Source of the DNA: Centropus unirufus
Taxonomy: Eukaryota; Chordata; Aves; Cuculiformes; Centropidae
Assembly: GCA_013397695.1 (NCBI GenBank)
Contig: VYZI01000131.1
Location: 124,001 to 188,000, forward strand
Length of the DNA: 64,000 nt
Direction of reading: 5' to 3'
In this document: positions 39,501 through 52,300 of the stretch, one piece after another
Layout of the letters: every line of letters starts with the position of its first letter
How positions within the stretch are numbered: position 1 is the stretch's first letter
Position numbers and translations under genes: made by a program
The notes under the pieces: model-generated
What the model saw: the letters and a program-made list of their open reading frames with translations, nothing else
The model's database searches: none
What the model was told of the DNA's origin: nothing

Positions 39501-41414
39501 TTGCTCCTGGAAGAGGGAATTGTCTTCTTTTCTTTGAAAAGTCACATTTAGCAAAAGGGGAATAGTCCTCCCAGTGCTTCAGTTGCACCTGGCTGAAGAC
39601 ACCATCTGCGGCAACACTTGGCCAACTTGGCCTTTAAAATGTCATTTAGACCAGAAAGCAACTGACTCTGAATACTGAGGCAGGTGTCATCAGCAAAGGT
39701 GAACTTCCAGAATTTAATCAGGCTGCTGATACAAAGACTGAATCACAGAGTCATCTCCAGAGACCCCTGTGGAAAACTGAATTTTTCTGCATTTGCTTTC
39801 TCTCTTGTACATGTCTTTCAAAATCTGCCTCAGAGAAATGTTAACAGTGATGTCAGTGAAATCCTGCAATTAAAATCCAGCATTTGTGGTACCTGCTGAT
39901 GGAAGCAGGATGAATAGATAACTGCCCTCTCCAGTAAGGGGACTTACATTTTCCAAACTGAGCTACTGAGCCCTAGGCTTGCTTCAGCCCAGCAGAGCAA
40001 GATGAGCCCATTTTCCTGCCCTTCTGTGGAACACTACAGCACACAAAGCTCTTCAAAACTTGCTCATTCCCTCAACATTTCTGTTCCAGCTGACATCAAA
40101 AGGATAAATTGGTTCCAAAGCCTCCCTCTTCAGTGAAGGAAGTACAGGAAGAATTTTTGCATCCCTCTCTGCCCCCTAAATAGAGAGGCTCATTCCCAAC
40201 TGTGCCTCCTGATGGGTGTTTAGGCTGCGATCCAAACAATCCACAGGACAAAGAAGGAAGAGAAATAAAATGGGTGGAAAACACATTAAAAAGAAGTAGA
40301 GGCTGAAACTAATAAGAGTTAATTGCTGTACCCAGGTTTGTGCCCGTAGGGCAAGTGCAGATGAGTGTTAGTAGTGAAGTTCTTCAACAGCACTGGGAGA
40401 AACTTGGTTCTTAAGGTCAATCCATCTGTGAAGAAGAAAATGCTGAGAATCCTCTCCATATACACTGCTCAGTGTGGCTCAAATTGCTTTTAAGCTGTGC
40501 TCAGTGCTTTTGTTAAAGTAAATTAAACACTGTCCTTTTTCAATTAGGTAGGTTAGGAGATCTCAGGAAGCGCCGCTTCCGACTAATTTGAAGACTAAAA
40601 CTAGTTTAAAGCAATTAAAGCTAAAAAAATCCCACCTTTAAATAATTAATTAATACGGAATTTGATTTAATAAGGAAACAACTAGGGGTTTAATGACCCA
40701 GTCTGGCAGGGATAAGGAAAAGAAGCCGGTGCAGAGCCAGCAGTGTAGCTGCTCGGCTAATAGGGCACAAAGTAGTTTTTTCCTTCTTGCCAGGCAATCC
40801 CAAGCATATGATATATTCAGAAGGCTTACTGGTGATTTTTATAAGTCAAGATGTGATGGTCAAGACACTGGCAATGGGGGCTGCAGGGGCCTCTGTGAGG
40901 AGAGGCTGAGGCTTCCCTGTGTGGGGGACACTCAGTTCCAGCTGGCTCCGGTCTGAGCCCTTCAGCCAGCGAGGTGATGCCTCCGGGAAAATGTATTTAA
41001 GAAAGAACAAAAACACTGCAGAAGAGAGCCGGGAGGGCGGGGAGAAGAACCGTGCAACAGCCGTGCAAAGCCCAGGGTCAGAGCACAAGAGTGAGGAAGT
41101 GCCACAGGTGCCAGAGCAGATTCCTCACAGCCCCAGGAGGAGCCCACAGCAGAGCAGGCTGGTGTTTTCGGACAGGAACCACAGCTGGCGCAGAGCCCAC
41201 AGCAAAGCAGGTTTATCCCCAAGGGCTGCAGCCTACGGAGAGGCCCCACACCAGGAATGCGTAAGGAAGAAGCGGAGGAGAGAGCTATTACCACAACTCC
41301 CACTGCCCAGTGCTGCCACCGGGGCTGAGGTAGAGGAGTCAGGAATCAGTGTAAAGTTGAGCTTGGAAAGAAGTGTCGAGGGGAAGGTGGGGTTTTACGT
41401 TTTTTTTCGCCTTT
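21600..41414. other. About 20 kb with no recognisable gene
   Basis: No conserved protein segment was recognised and CR1 tails are notably lacking. Small direct repeats occur (a 14-bp unit at 26564 and 26591; GAAACCTAAC twice near 31994-32013). Moderately GC-rich islands of overlapping frames lie at 32.6-33.2, 34.1-34.6 and 38.9-39.5 kb. Conserved noncoding elements could be present but cannot be seen without comparison. Confidence 0.55.
38892..39551 (+). other. Unidentified open frame of 219 codons, coding status doubtful
   Basis: An ATG-initiated frame stays open for 219 codons in a moderately GC-rich stretch; two other plus frames are also open for 90-110 codons over the same bases. The product would be Cys-, Ser- and Gly-rich with no domain I recognise. 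Overlapping open frames argue for low stop density rather than selection. No splice structure or conserved motif supports a gene. Confidence 0.15.
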
Positions 41415-41602
41415 GTGTCTGTCCTAGGTTGCAGTGTGGGGTGTGCCCAAAGGTATGTATTCTATCACCATCTTCACAAGCTGTTAAAGCAGGTGGGGCA
41501 ATGTTCATTGTCTCCTACCATGACTCATCCTTGATAACTCTCTCTGGGAGTTATCTCTGTTCAATGGGCAATCAAGGACTCTGCCACATGACTCATAGAT
41601 AA
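40919..41602 (+). other. Unidentified open frame of 227 codons running into the solo LTR
   Basis: The first ~165 codons come from unique DNA and are basic and Ser/Arg/Glu-rich (for example VRKKRRRELLPQLPLP); the last ~60 codons are LTR sequence. I recognise no domain. The insertion would have replaced any original C-terminus. It is more likely chance than a gene. Confidence 0.12.
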
Positions 41603-42023
41603 CTCTCTCCGGACTATCTCCTGTTAATGGGCCTATCAACGCCTTACCTCATGACTCACCATCCCATTGTGAGATGCTCCGCTCAGGAGGAGGAGCAGGG
41701 CTTTCCCATCTGTATATGATCAGGAGTCTGGAACACCACAGAGCCCTTACCTACGGGACTCTCCGAGGACAAGAGCTACGTAGCCGCCACTGGACTTTCC
41801 AAGGAAGAACAGACTCTTCTACAGAGCCACATCCACCACTTCAGGAGGACTGCAGCCACCACTTCATTGGACTGCTACCGCCACCCTGACTGACAGGGTG
41901 TCAGGTTGTATTCGGACCCTGTCAGTGGTTTTCTTTTGTACTATTGCATTTATTTTATTTTATTTTCCTATTAAATTGTATTTCTGACTCAGAGTCTCAC
42001 TGGTTTGCTTTCAAACCGGGACA
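41420..42023 (+). mobile_element. Complete solo LTR of an endogenous retrovirus, ERVL-like, with 5-bp target duplication
   Basis: The element begins TGTCCTAGGTT and ends AAACCGGGACA, an imperfect terminal inverted repeat. It is flanked by GTGTC on both sides (41415-41419 and 42024-42028), a 5-bp target-site duplication, which fits class III (ERVL-type) integration rather than 4 bp (ERV1) or 6 bp (ERV2). No internal retroviral sequence remains, so the provirus was lost by LTR-LTR recombination. An ATTAAA polyadenylation signal at 41970-41975 and a TTTTA-rich stretch before it give plus-strand orientation. A TATATGA-like element sits at 41713-41719. The upstream U3 part has tandem repeats with three TGACTCA motifs. 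The perfect duplication suggests a relatively young insertion. Subfamily assignment needs a repeat library. Confidence 0.9.
41521..41673 (+). promoter_or_regulatory. Tandem ~65-bp enhancer-like repeats with three AP-1 consensus sites in the LTR
   Basis: TGACTCA, the AP-1/TRE consensus, occurs at 41521, 41589 and 41652. Each of the first two is followed by GATAACTCTCTC and then by TTCAATGGGC or TTAATGGGC, so the unit is an imperfect tandem repeat with spacings of 68 and 63 bp. The third copy is truncated. Tandem enhancer repeats in U3 are common in retroviral LTRs. Binding is inferred from the motif. Confidence 0.75.
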
Positions 42024-42028
42024 GTGTC

Positions 42029-43035
42029 TCACTATGCAGATGTATTTTAATTGGCAATAAAAGCTAAGCCCCTTTTGCCCATGATGGTACCTGGCAAGCG
42101 CTCTCCCTGTCTTTATCTCGTGAGCCTCCTATTTTCTCCCCCACCCACTTGAGGAGTTTGAGCCAGTGAGGGGCTGGGTGGGCATCCCACCACTGTCACT
42201 AACCAGCAGCCTAGGCCATCGGATGCAGAAGCCTTGCGGAAAGGACAGAATTATCAGCAGGCTGCAATCAGAACCAACTGAGCTCAGGATACAGAACAAA
42301 GGCACAGCCCCAATGCACTCTTTCAAACAGAAACCTGCAAACCTCACATTTTTGAGAATAGGTTCTGGTACAATTTACACCTCTAGCTCCCAAAAAAAGG
42401 AGTTACTCCTCTAACTTCCAAAGATATTTAAATTCATAACAGGGCAAACAGTCCAAACAAAACCCTTGTGAGAATGTCTTCTAATGAATTGCAATAAAAC
42501 AGAAGCCACAAGAGATTTGTGTGAGAGGGGGGCCCCTCTGCTTATGGTTGAGTTCCCTTAGAGGTGAGATGTCACTTCATTACTATAGCATTACAGGCTT
42601 TATATTATGAACCATAAAACCCTGTAATACAGTAACGCATGCATACTCAGGCACAAAGGAATTATTATTACAAACTGTAATCCTTGGCTGGTTTTATTCT
42701 ACTCCATCTTATAAATACTTAAAGAGATGGCTTCCTAAAATAGTGCACGAATAGTACATTATTTGTCATGCAGACATTATAATGGCATAAAGTTAAAATT
42801 GAGAATCCTGTATCTCAAATTCATATTTGTGTTTGTTTGAATGGTACACACATGAGAAGTACCTGCTGCAGGAATGGCTGTCATGCTGAAGAGAGTTTGA
42901 GAGCTGCTCAGGTGGAGAGCCACAGAGAATATGACAGAAAATCTAATATTTAATGATATTAAGACCTATCATGTATTCTGTCCTCTACCTCTTCCCAATG
43001 TTTTCTTGTTTTCTCCCTCAATTCAATGAGCTAAA
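42029..43035. other. Spacer between the solo LTR and the NDUFA12 3' end
   Basis: Unique sequence of about 1 kb. A plus-strand AATAAA at 42057-42062, 34 bases after the LTR, could serve as an extra polyadenylation signal for LTR read-through. Nothing else is seen. Confidence 0.5.
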
Positions 43036-43056
43036 CTACAGCTGTTAGAGGAAGCT

Positions 43057-43062
43057 TTTATT
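43057..43062 (-). terminator. NDUFA12 polyadenylation signal
   Basis: AATAAA reads on the minus strand (TTTATT on the plus strand) about 65 bases past the NDUFA12 stop codon, giving a short 3' UTR of roughly 90 bases if cleavage falls about 15-25 bases further on. It is the first canonical hexamer after the stop. Longer 3' UTR forms cannot be excluded. Confidence 0.7.
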
Positions 43063-43128
43063 TTGAAGAAGACCAGTGAAATTACAATTTACACTGAAAG
43101 CCAGCGCCCAGGCACGTCACATTTGTTG

Positions 43129-43309
43129 TTATTTGCCAGCTGTTGTAGGTGGGACCCACTCCTCTATCTTCTTGCGAGTAGTAGAATAAGGTACGTACTG
43201 CCCGGGAGTCCCACTCAGGTTGAATTCATGGTTCTCCCAGATAAATTTACGAGCAGCTGGTGGATGAGTAGTTGGAGGGTCATCCGTCATCGAGTGAAGC
43301 CAGCGATGC
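43129..43309 (-). CDS. NDUFA12: NDUFA12 coding exon 4 (terminal)
   Basis: The acceptor CTTAAG precedes G CAT CGC TGG, completing Trp87 and continuing HRWLHSMTDDPPTT. The exon ends with TAA at 43131-43129. It encodes residues 88-146 with the conserved C-terminal YVPYSTTRKKIEEWVPP. The last residues (TTAGK) differ from human STPYK, as expected for a variable tail. This exon is 11.6 kb from exon 3, so a short-range gene finder could miss the link. Confidence 0.96.
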
Positions 43310-46300
43310 CTTAAGAGAAAAAAGATACCTTGTTATTAACAAACATAGGATCTGTAACAAGCCTTCATCTAGACTCCCAAGGGTTCTTCCTTTGCAAGGA
43401 CACTAAATGTTTCTTTTGAGAGGGAGCGGGTAATTTTAATCCTCCAGCATGAGTTTAAATGAGAGTACAGGATACTGATTGACAGTGAATTACCTGTTAT
43501 ATTTGTGCAGTATCAGTTCTGCTTCCAAGCAACTGAAAAGACACTGGAGTTTGAATTTCCTGTCCCTTTATATGCTGAATATTTGGGCAGAGAGTACTGA
43601 CTGTTGCATGTCCAAGCTGCCCAGGGAGGTGGTTGAGTCCCTATCCCTGGAGGCATTTAAAAGGCGGGCAGACGATGTGCTTTAGGGATATGGTCCTGTA
43701 GTGGACAGGTATGGTTGGACTCGATCTCAAGTCTTTTCCAACCAGGTGATTCTATGAGTTTATGCTTATGTGGCCTTAACCAGCCACCTAGGTCAAGGCA
43801 AACACAATAAATGACAAAACCACCAGGTTTTGTTTCGTTGTTGGGGGGAGGTGGGGTGTTGCGTTGGGTATTCTTTTAAATTACCAAAGGCTATGCCAAG
43901 TTACAATTTCAATCCCATCTCCAAAGCATTCACAAGGCTACCACTTGGGATATGGATTAACGATGCGAGTTCACCGACAACAAACACATAAATGTTTACT
44001 GGCTGCACAATAAAATGATTAATACCAATCAGTAATGGGGTAATTACCAAGTGATTACAGTGATTAGCCTTCACTTATGAATGAAATGTCAGTAGTTCCC
44101 TGTACAAACAACATTAATGATTGCGTATTTTCCACAACTATTTACTGAGACACTACAGCAGGGATCAACTGAATTGATTACATCCCATTTCACTTTCAGT
44201 GCCCAAAAGCAATTTCCAAACCTGAACAGCATTTTAATTTTCTGCCATTTTATGTGCACTTCCTACAGCACAAACAGCTATGGCAGGAGTGAGGTTATGA
44301 GGTTTTTTTTGCAAGCTTATGTATTTTTTACTGAGGTGGAATTTAAGAGGCTTGTGCTAAATGGCTTTTGCCAAAGACTTGCCCGTAAAGTAAGAAGTCT
44401 TCTATTCCAGTTTTTATTGGAAGCCTAAAAGATTTATCTTCAGCAACAAACCCGGCACACATCACTGACAGAGCAAAACAGAAGAACAATAAAAGTAGAG
44501 AGAAACAGATTGACAAGCTGTGCTAAACCTGAAGAGCCCTACAGAAGGTTCATTACCTTTATCAGTAAAACAGCTTCTAGGCATTTATTTCAGGAAAAGA
44601 AAACCTCACAGCTTCGGATATAACTTTAGTAAAACATCTCACTTTAAAATAAAAAAAGGCAGCCACACATTCATGTTCTGTAAGTAAGAACCAAGGAAAA
44701 ACCCCAAACAAAAACCAGATGTTGTAGGACTAAAGGAAACTGGCCTGGATATCAGAGTTGGTGGGACCATAAGGATCCTTCAAAAGTAGGAAGAAAAAGC
44801 TTGTTTAGAAGTAAGGAATGGCCTCCTATGGGAAAAATCATCCACTTAATGAGTCTGAAAGACATGCAAAGGTTCAGATGAAATGACCCAACGCAACACA
44901 GACGTGAAGGGTATCCCTCTCTTCCTCTACCCACTCTCCTTTGGGAATCCAGTATCATCTGAAGCACACAGTTGCCACTACTTCTATTAAAAGAAGAAGA
45001 TTTGGGGTAATGTTTCTGTCTGGAAGAAGGTAAACCCACAGCAGCACTAATCACAGCGTGGTCTGAGGATACAGGTCAGCCCTCGGTTGATTCTAAACCT
45101 GGTATTTCCAGCCTGTGAAATACCCAAGCCACGTTACACAGAGGTCTCACCTCAGGTGAACTCCCTCTCCCAATTCAAGTCCACTGCAAGAGTTGTGTGT
45201 AGAATGGGTGGGCTTCAAACTACCTGAGAAATCATGTGTCCTGTGACAGCCAGCATCAAGGACAGCAGAAATGCTGTAGAACAGCCAGTCTAGCAGAGGT
45301 GAGATCACACACTCGACACCCAACAAGCTGACACTTCATTGCCGACACAAAGAAACCCAGTTTGTGACATGGGTGGAAGGGGAAAAGAACAGTCCAGGTG
45401 TCGTCATCCCCCTTCACCCAGTGATGCTTCTGGTAACGGTGAGCAGGGACACTGTAAACAAAGCCCCGTTCATGCACCCATCACTGTGCCTCACCATCCT
45501 CCTGTGCCCCCAAGTCACAAACACCACCAGGACAAACACTAAATGATTTTCTCAGGCAGAATTGCAGTCATCAAGGCCCTGAAAGACAGACTGGAGCAGG
45601 TGGAGCACAAGAACTGTTTCAAACCTCAGTTAAATGCAATTGGATTTCAAGGCTGGCACTTCTGTTATGACAAGTGCACTTAGGTACTTACTCCGTGAAA
45701 CATCAGGAAAATTATCACAATATTGACTTATTTACTCACTTAACTCAGAAGACAGAATAGTTTTATTCTGTCATTTAAACTCTATTTTTTGCTTCTTTTC
45801 TAAGACTAAATCCAGGAAGCCTCGTAACATACAGTATTTTAGAGTAATTAATGTATTTGCTTCCAGGATTTTCTTATGTTTTGTAACATCAATGTGAAAT
45901 CAGGCCCAAATTTAAATAGAACCGTAAAGCCAGCCCTTGAATCCCATTTTCTCACTGGCACTTGGAAACAAAATTAGTCACCTAGGAGATACATCAGGGC
46001 AGTCACAGATACTGAAGTAACTAAAGAGATTTCAAAAGCTTTTAAGAACGCTGTCCACTAGTAAGTACCTTAATATTTAAGAGTTTCAGGGCTTAAGCCT
46101 GGTCACAAAAGATTCACCTTGGAAGGCCAAGGTTTGATTTATAAAAGGAGCTTGTTTTGCAGAGTCTGTTCTCTCGAACAAAAGCTCCCACTCTCCTTTT
46201 ATGCAAAATACATAAAAATCACAAGCTTTATTTTGAGAAGACTTTCCCGTTGACAATCTCCCTCAAAGAGTCCTTTGAGGCCCTGATGTCCCATAGACAC

Positions 46301-49300
46301 TACTCCCTGATGCTCAAGAAAAGCCCTTCCTGCATTGAACAGCATGAGAAAAAGATTTTGATATCCCAAAGATGGCCAGATTTCTACACAAACTCTGCCT
46401 ATAAACCCAGATATGGAAAATCAGGATTTAAAAAGCAATTCATGACTTAAAACCAACAAAGCAGCAAACAACTTACACAGAGCAAAGAAAACACAGAGGA
46501 AAGTAGCCCTGAAGAGGCTGAAGCAGCCTCCTCGGTGACAGAGTCCCTACCAACCAGACGGACGCTAGGAAAGTCTCTGGACTTTTCCTTGGGTGAACAG
46601 ATGACATGAACTTCAAATAACTTCATCTGCTCTCCAGACTATGTAGAATTTTCTCCCAAGTTTGACAAATACTGAAAAGCAGGGAGATTTCAAACTGAAG
46701 TTATTAGAGACTGGAACAAATTATATGATGTACAAGCTTTCAGGTAACAACCAATGCTACACAACTCCATAGCCACCACCATATGCGTATCTGCAAGGTC
46801 CAGGCACCACCTACAGAGGTTCAGAACAGCTGCCAACTCACTACCATGCAGTTTCTTCAACAAGCTGACTGTGTTGCAATAAGACAAAAGAGAAGTGAAA
46901 ACGTGTGTTAATGCTCAAAGGGCAAAAAGTAGAGATAATAGTTTTAACCTGTAAAGGCCCCTTCAAGCCCAAAGCACTCTATGATTCTGACCATTTCAGT
47001 GTTTTCCCAAGTACTTCGAGTGAACAAGGAATCAGGGGTTTGACTTTCACTGGCTTAAAAAGAAGCCTTTTAAACTTTACAGATAGTCTTCATTTATTAT
47101 TCCAGGTCTATGTATGGGAAGAGAGGGGAAAAGGGAGAAGAAACATGTTTACAAGCTATTATGAGGTACCATTGTACTGTAATGAGACAGCATCCTATTT
47201 ACTTGAAAACACCACCAGCAGCATTCAATCTCGTTATATAACTCACAAATTCATTGTGAAGCTACTTAAAGGACAGAAATCTTACTCCCCCACTCCTTTC
47301 CAGTTCAATCTTTTTAGTTGCCCCTCACAGGCAGACTTGAAAAGCAGCAGTTTTACAGGAGAACAGCACATTTCTTTGCATTTCTTGGTATGCTGGCACT
47401 TTTAATTCAGTGATGCTGCATGTCTCCCTCCTGCAACTGTCAAATTAACCAACAAGAAATATGCAGACCATTAAACAGGTTACATGTGAAATTTTTCACT
47501 GTATGAAATTAAGTATCCCGAAGCTCCTCCCAAGGGTGTAAGATTTGCACCACACGCATCAAAGTGTGGGACAAAAATAGTACAGACATAGGGCAATGCT
47601 AAATAGTACAGACATAGGGCAATGCTGGCAAAAGGCAGCATCACTGCAAAAGAAGAAAACTGTTCTGAAATTACAGTTCTTTCCCCGGAGGACAGAACAT
47701 ATTGAAAGAATAAATTACTTTTAACTGGTTTGTATACATAAACCTGTTGTCAGTTTGTTTTTGCAAAGTATTTGGCCCAAACGCAATCCAAAGTTGATGA
47801 AACCAGATGGCAAATAGTAAATGAACAGTGTGCAGGCAGCCTCAGAAGGCTTTGAATGTGATGCAAGAAAAGCACACATCCAGCAGAACAGGTCTTGACT
47901 TGCATGAACTTCATACATTCTCAAAAGGAAGCCTTACCCCATAGCCCAACCTGCCCAAAAGCAGAAAATCTGATTCTGAGTTGCCCCTTCTCCTCAGCCT
48001 GAGGGTTCAAGCTTGAACCTCCCAGAATCCTCCAAATACAAACTTGTGCTCTTCCAAAGTCCAGCCACAGGAGCATCCTGATCACTAAGTAGCACACAGT
48101 GGGTCTAGGACAGCTCCGCGAGGATAGCTCTGCCCCTAAGCCTGACCCTAACTCTAATGGAGTCATCCCTTCACAGCACACAGAAGCCCACAACAGGGAT
48201 AAGCACAACATGGAGAACTTGGGCATGAAACATGAACTTAACCTGAAAATCAGGACTGATTTGGAGGAAATTTCGGGAGAAAAAAATGCTGATTTGTCCT
48301 CTGATCCCAAAGAGATTAAGGACACTAAGACACTCAGTCCTCTCCACTCACCTTTTTCAGTGGAAATAACTAACAAACCCTTAGATGCAAGGATCAAAGA
48401 ATCAAGAAATACAAGTCTGGAATGGATTTAGACACTCTGCATATGCTTCAAACTCAAGGAAGTTGTTATGGAACTGCTGTAACACTACCTTGCTCACCTC
48501 CCCAAACCAGGTTATAGCAGGGAAGATGAGCAGAACTTTTTAGTGATAAGGATAGTAACGTCCAATTGGCAACAGTTCTTCTGTAATTTAAACTTACTGC
48601 TTCCTACTCTACCCATCTATCTGAAAGACACATTACGCTTTTCCTCAAGAGATTAAATGCTTCAAATTACACCCACAATCATATCCTCTCCTTCCTAAGT
48701 AACCTCAAATCTTTCCAACTCTATTCAGAGGTCTGACTGCTCCTGCCGCTGCTCCCTAGGCTTCTGCCACTGGCCAAGTGCTACACCCTCTGTAAGTTTT
48801 TCTAGGAATAAGTGGAAAGGATGAGTCACTTTGCACGACCACACACAGTAATTCTTTCTGCTTCTGGGGATGGCACGCTTCCTCCCGAATTGCAGAATGG
48901 GGACTTAACCTGCCACCCCCATAAAACTCAGATCATCCAGCAGCACTGCTCGTTCCTTTCCTCCTGCACACCACCAAGTAAGAGGCCACTGGCCCCACGA
49001 GAGCAGGGTCCTGCCTTCCACCTCTACATCCAGCCCTGCCTGGAGGAGAGGGACCTGGGGGTGCTGGCTGACAGTCAACAAAATGCAAGCCAGAAGTGTG
49101 CCCAGGTGGCCAAGAAGGCCAGTGGCACCTTGACCTGTATCAGGAACAGCGTGGCCAGCAGGGCCAGGGAGGTGATTCTGCCCCTGTGCTCTGCACTGGT
49201 GAGGCTGCATCTCAAATCCTGTGTTCAGTTCTGTGCTCCTCACTCCAAGAAGGATGTTGAGGTCCTGGAGCGTGCCCAGAGAAGAGCAACAAAGGTGGGG

Positions 49301-52300
49301 AAAAGACTGGAGAACAAGGGCTATGAGGAGCAGTTGAGGGAACTGGGGTTTTTCTGCCTGGAGAAGAGGAGGCTGAGGGGAGACCTTACCCCTGCCTACA
49401 GCTGCCTGAAAGGAGGTTGTAGAGAGGTGGGTGGTGGTCGCTTTTCCCCTCGTCCTATCCCTTGTCACTTGGGAGATGGTCTCAAGCTGCACCAGGGAAG
49501 GCTGAGATTAGACATTAGGAAAACATTCTTCACCAAAAAGGTCATCAGGCTCTGGCAGAGGCTGCCCAGGGAGGTGGTTGAGTCCCCAATCCCTGGACGC
49601 ATTTAAAAGATGGGCAGCTGAGGTGCTTGAGGATATGGTTTATAGCAGACAGGTACAATTGAACTCGATAACCTCAAAGGTCTTTTTCAACCTGGCAATT
49701 CTATGATTCTTTTGTGATCACAAGAGGAAGTGAGTCAATGCCATGTGCCTACTGCTGAACTTAATGAGTGCAGATAATCTGCAGGTGGTAATAACATCCA
49801 TAAAAAGAGCATCACTGAGCTCCAATTCATCTGTCTGTATTTTACACCCCTAATATTTCACTCCTCTGTGCAGACTTTGATTAAAGAGAAAAAAAAAAAA
49901 AGCTAATGCTGCTTTAAGCACATTTCCTCACTAACAAACCTACCCAGAACATTTCAACTCAGGCCTCAGCTTGCCTGTGATCCAAATCTGCTTCTGCCGG
50001 GGCAGGTGGGAGGGGGTGGATGGAGAGAACCATAACCCTTATAGCACCAACATCAAAAAGGGAACAAACTGCACTGTTATCAAGAGGCACGTATTCAAGA
50101 CAGCCAGTTTTACTGTGAGAACATTTGTGGCACCCTGAGTAGTGCTTACAAGCTGCTCAGGGATTCCGAAGGAGTCACATTTTACTCATAAGAATCATAG
50201 AATCGTTATGGTTGGAAAAGACCTCTAAGATCACCAAGTCCATCATCACCGTGCTTGCTAAACCATGTCCTGAAGCACCACATCTACACAGTTTTTGAAC
50301 ACCTCCAGGGATGGAAGCTTCCCCGGGCAGCCTTCAGCACTCCAATGCTTCTCCTCTCTTTCAGTAAAGAAATTTTTCCTAATATCCAATCCATTTCTCT
50401 TCACTTGTTACTTGGGAGAAGATGGTGATTAATATTTTCTCCCCTGAAACATTTCAAAAGCTTTTCTATCAAGCCCAAAGTATAAACTATTAAACCTGAA
50501 ACTCAAATCATCCCCACCATCTTCCAGCTTGGTTTTTGATTATTTTTGAGCAAACAGCAAAACGTTTTGCTTGTAATAAGTGCATTCATATGTGAGCTGT
50601 GATGATGCATGAATGTCCATGAAGCAGCAAAGGCCAGCTGGATAAAACAGCACCACCTGGGACTCCTGGAGGAAATTTGCTACCTGCAGTATTTTTAGGT
50701 TGGGAGATAAATGAACAAGTCACCGAAAGTAATACTGGATCTTCTAATGTAATGGTAAAATGGACCCAAGCTCAGCGCACAGCCCAACGATCAAAGCAAT
50801 TCTGTAATGGAGACATCGGTGGAAGCATTAAACAGAGCACCTGCAGGCATGGGTACAGGCAGATGTATTGTTTCTGTATTCAGAGCCCACCTGACCAGGG
50901 TGTTCACAACAGAGGCGCTGATGTCCAGCAAAGAACATGCACTGAATGAGGACAGCTTGTGGCCACCAAGTTGAGGGAGGTGGTTCCCCCCCTCTACTCT
51001 GCTCGCATGAGACCCCATGTGGAATATCGTGTCCAGTTCTGGAATCCTCAATATAAGAAGGATACGGAACTGTTGGAATGGGTCCAGAGGAGGCTACAAA
51101 GGTGATCAGAGGGCTGGAGTACCTTTGCTGTGAGAACAGACTGAGAGAGCTGGAAAAGAGGACTCTGTGAAGACCTTACAGCAGCCTTCCAGTACCTGAA
51201 GGGGCTACAGGAAAGGTGGGGAGGGGGCTTTGTACAAGTGTGTGTAGTGATAGGACAAGGGGGAATGCATATAAATTGGAGAGGGGAAGATTTAGACTAG
51301 ACATCAGGAAGAAATTCTTCACAATGAGGGTGGTGAGGCACTGGCACACGTTGCCCAGGGAAGTTGTGGATGCCCCCTTCCTGGAAGTGCTCAAGGCCAG
51401 GTTGGATGGAGCCTTGAGCATCCTGGTCTGGTGGGAGGTGTCCCTGCCCATGGCAGGGGGGTTGGAATCTTTAAGGTCGCTTCCAACTCAAATGATGGTG
51501 TGATAGACAAAACAAGTATTTTTGCTTCCTTAACGGTCTAAAAGTGCAAACAATGTCTTCATGTAGGAAAAAAAATAAGCCCGTTATGTTGTCCGGCATC
51601 ACTAATCATTCCCAACGCAAGTATGAAAGGAATTTTTTAAAAAAAAAATCACAATTAACTTGTCTCCATTGAAGTAAAAACCATTGTCTTGACTTTGAAA
51701 GATAAGAAAACCCAGAGTAACAGAGAGGTTAAATAACACGAGTAAATCAGAATAAACCACAAGGCTGTGTATTCTGGTATGGCAGCATTTTAAAAAAGCA
51801 ACGTCTCAATTCCCTGTTGAGCAGACAGATGTCAAAACAACCCTTTTGATTTCCTTCAGACTGATTTCAGTACATCCGTTGTCAAAAGACATCACACCAA
51901 TTAATTCAGAATACTGAAAATATTCAGTAGTTCCTAAAAACAGTACCACAATATGTTATTACATATGAGATGTTTTCCATGCTGCTTTTTCTTTTCCTCC
52001 AATATCTGACAGAAGGTAAAGCGTAGCTAAATTAATTCCTATATTATTTTTACCAGGCAGTTGTTTTCAGAACTTTCCAATATACCGAAACACTTTTTTT
52101 TCCCCAATTCACCACCCATTAAATGCAGGATCCACCTGATTGCATTCGAACAATCATTCGTATTTCACAATCCTGAAGGCAAACAACTGACCGCAAAGTT
52201 ATATTTAGCGCACAGTATATTCAACCACCAGAAACATGGGGAGAAACCAACCTGTAGTATAGCTTGGACCAGACATCAGGAAGACATTCTTCACAATGAG

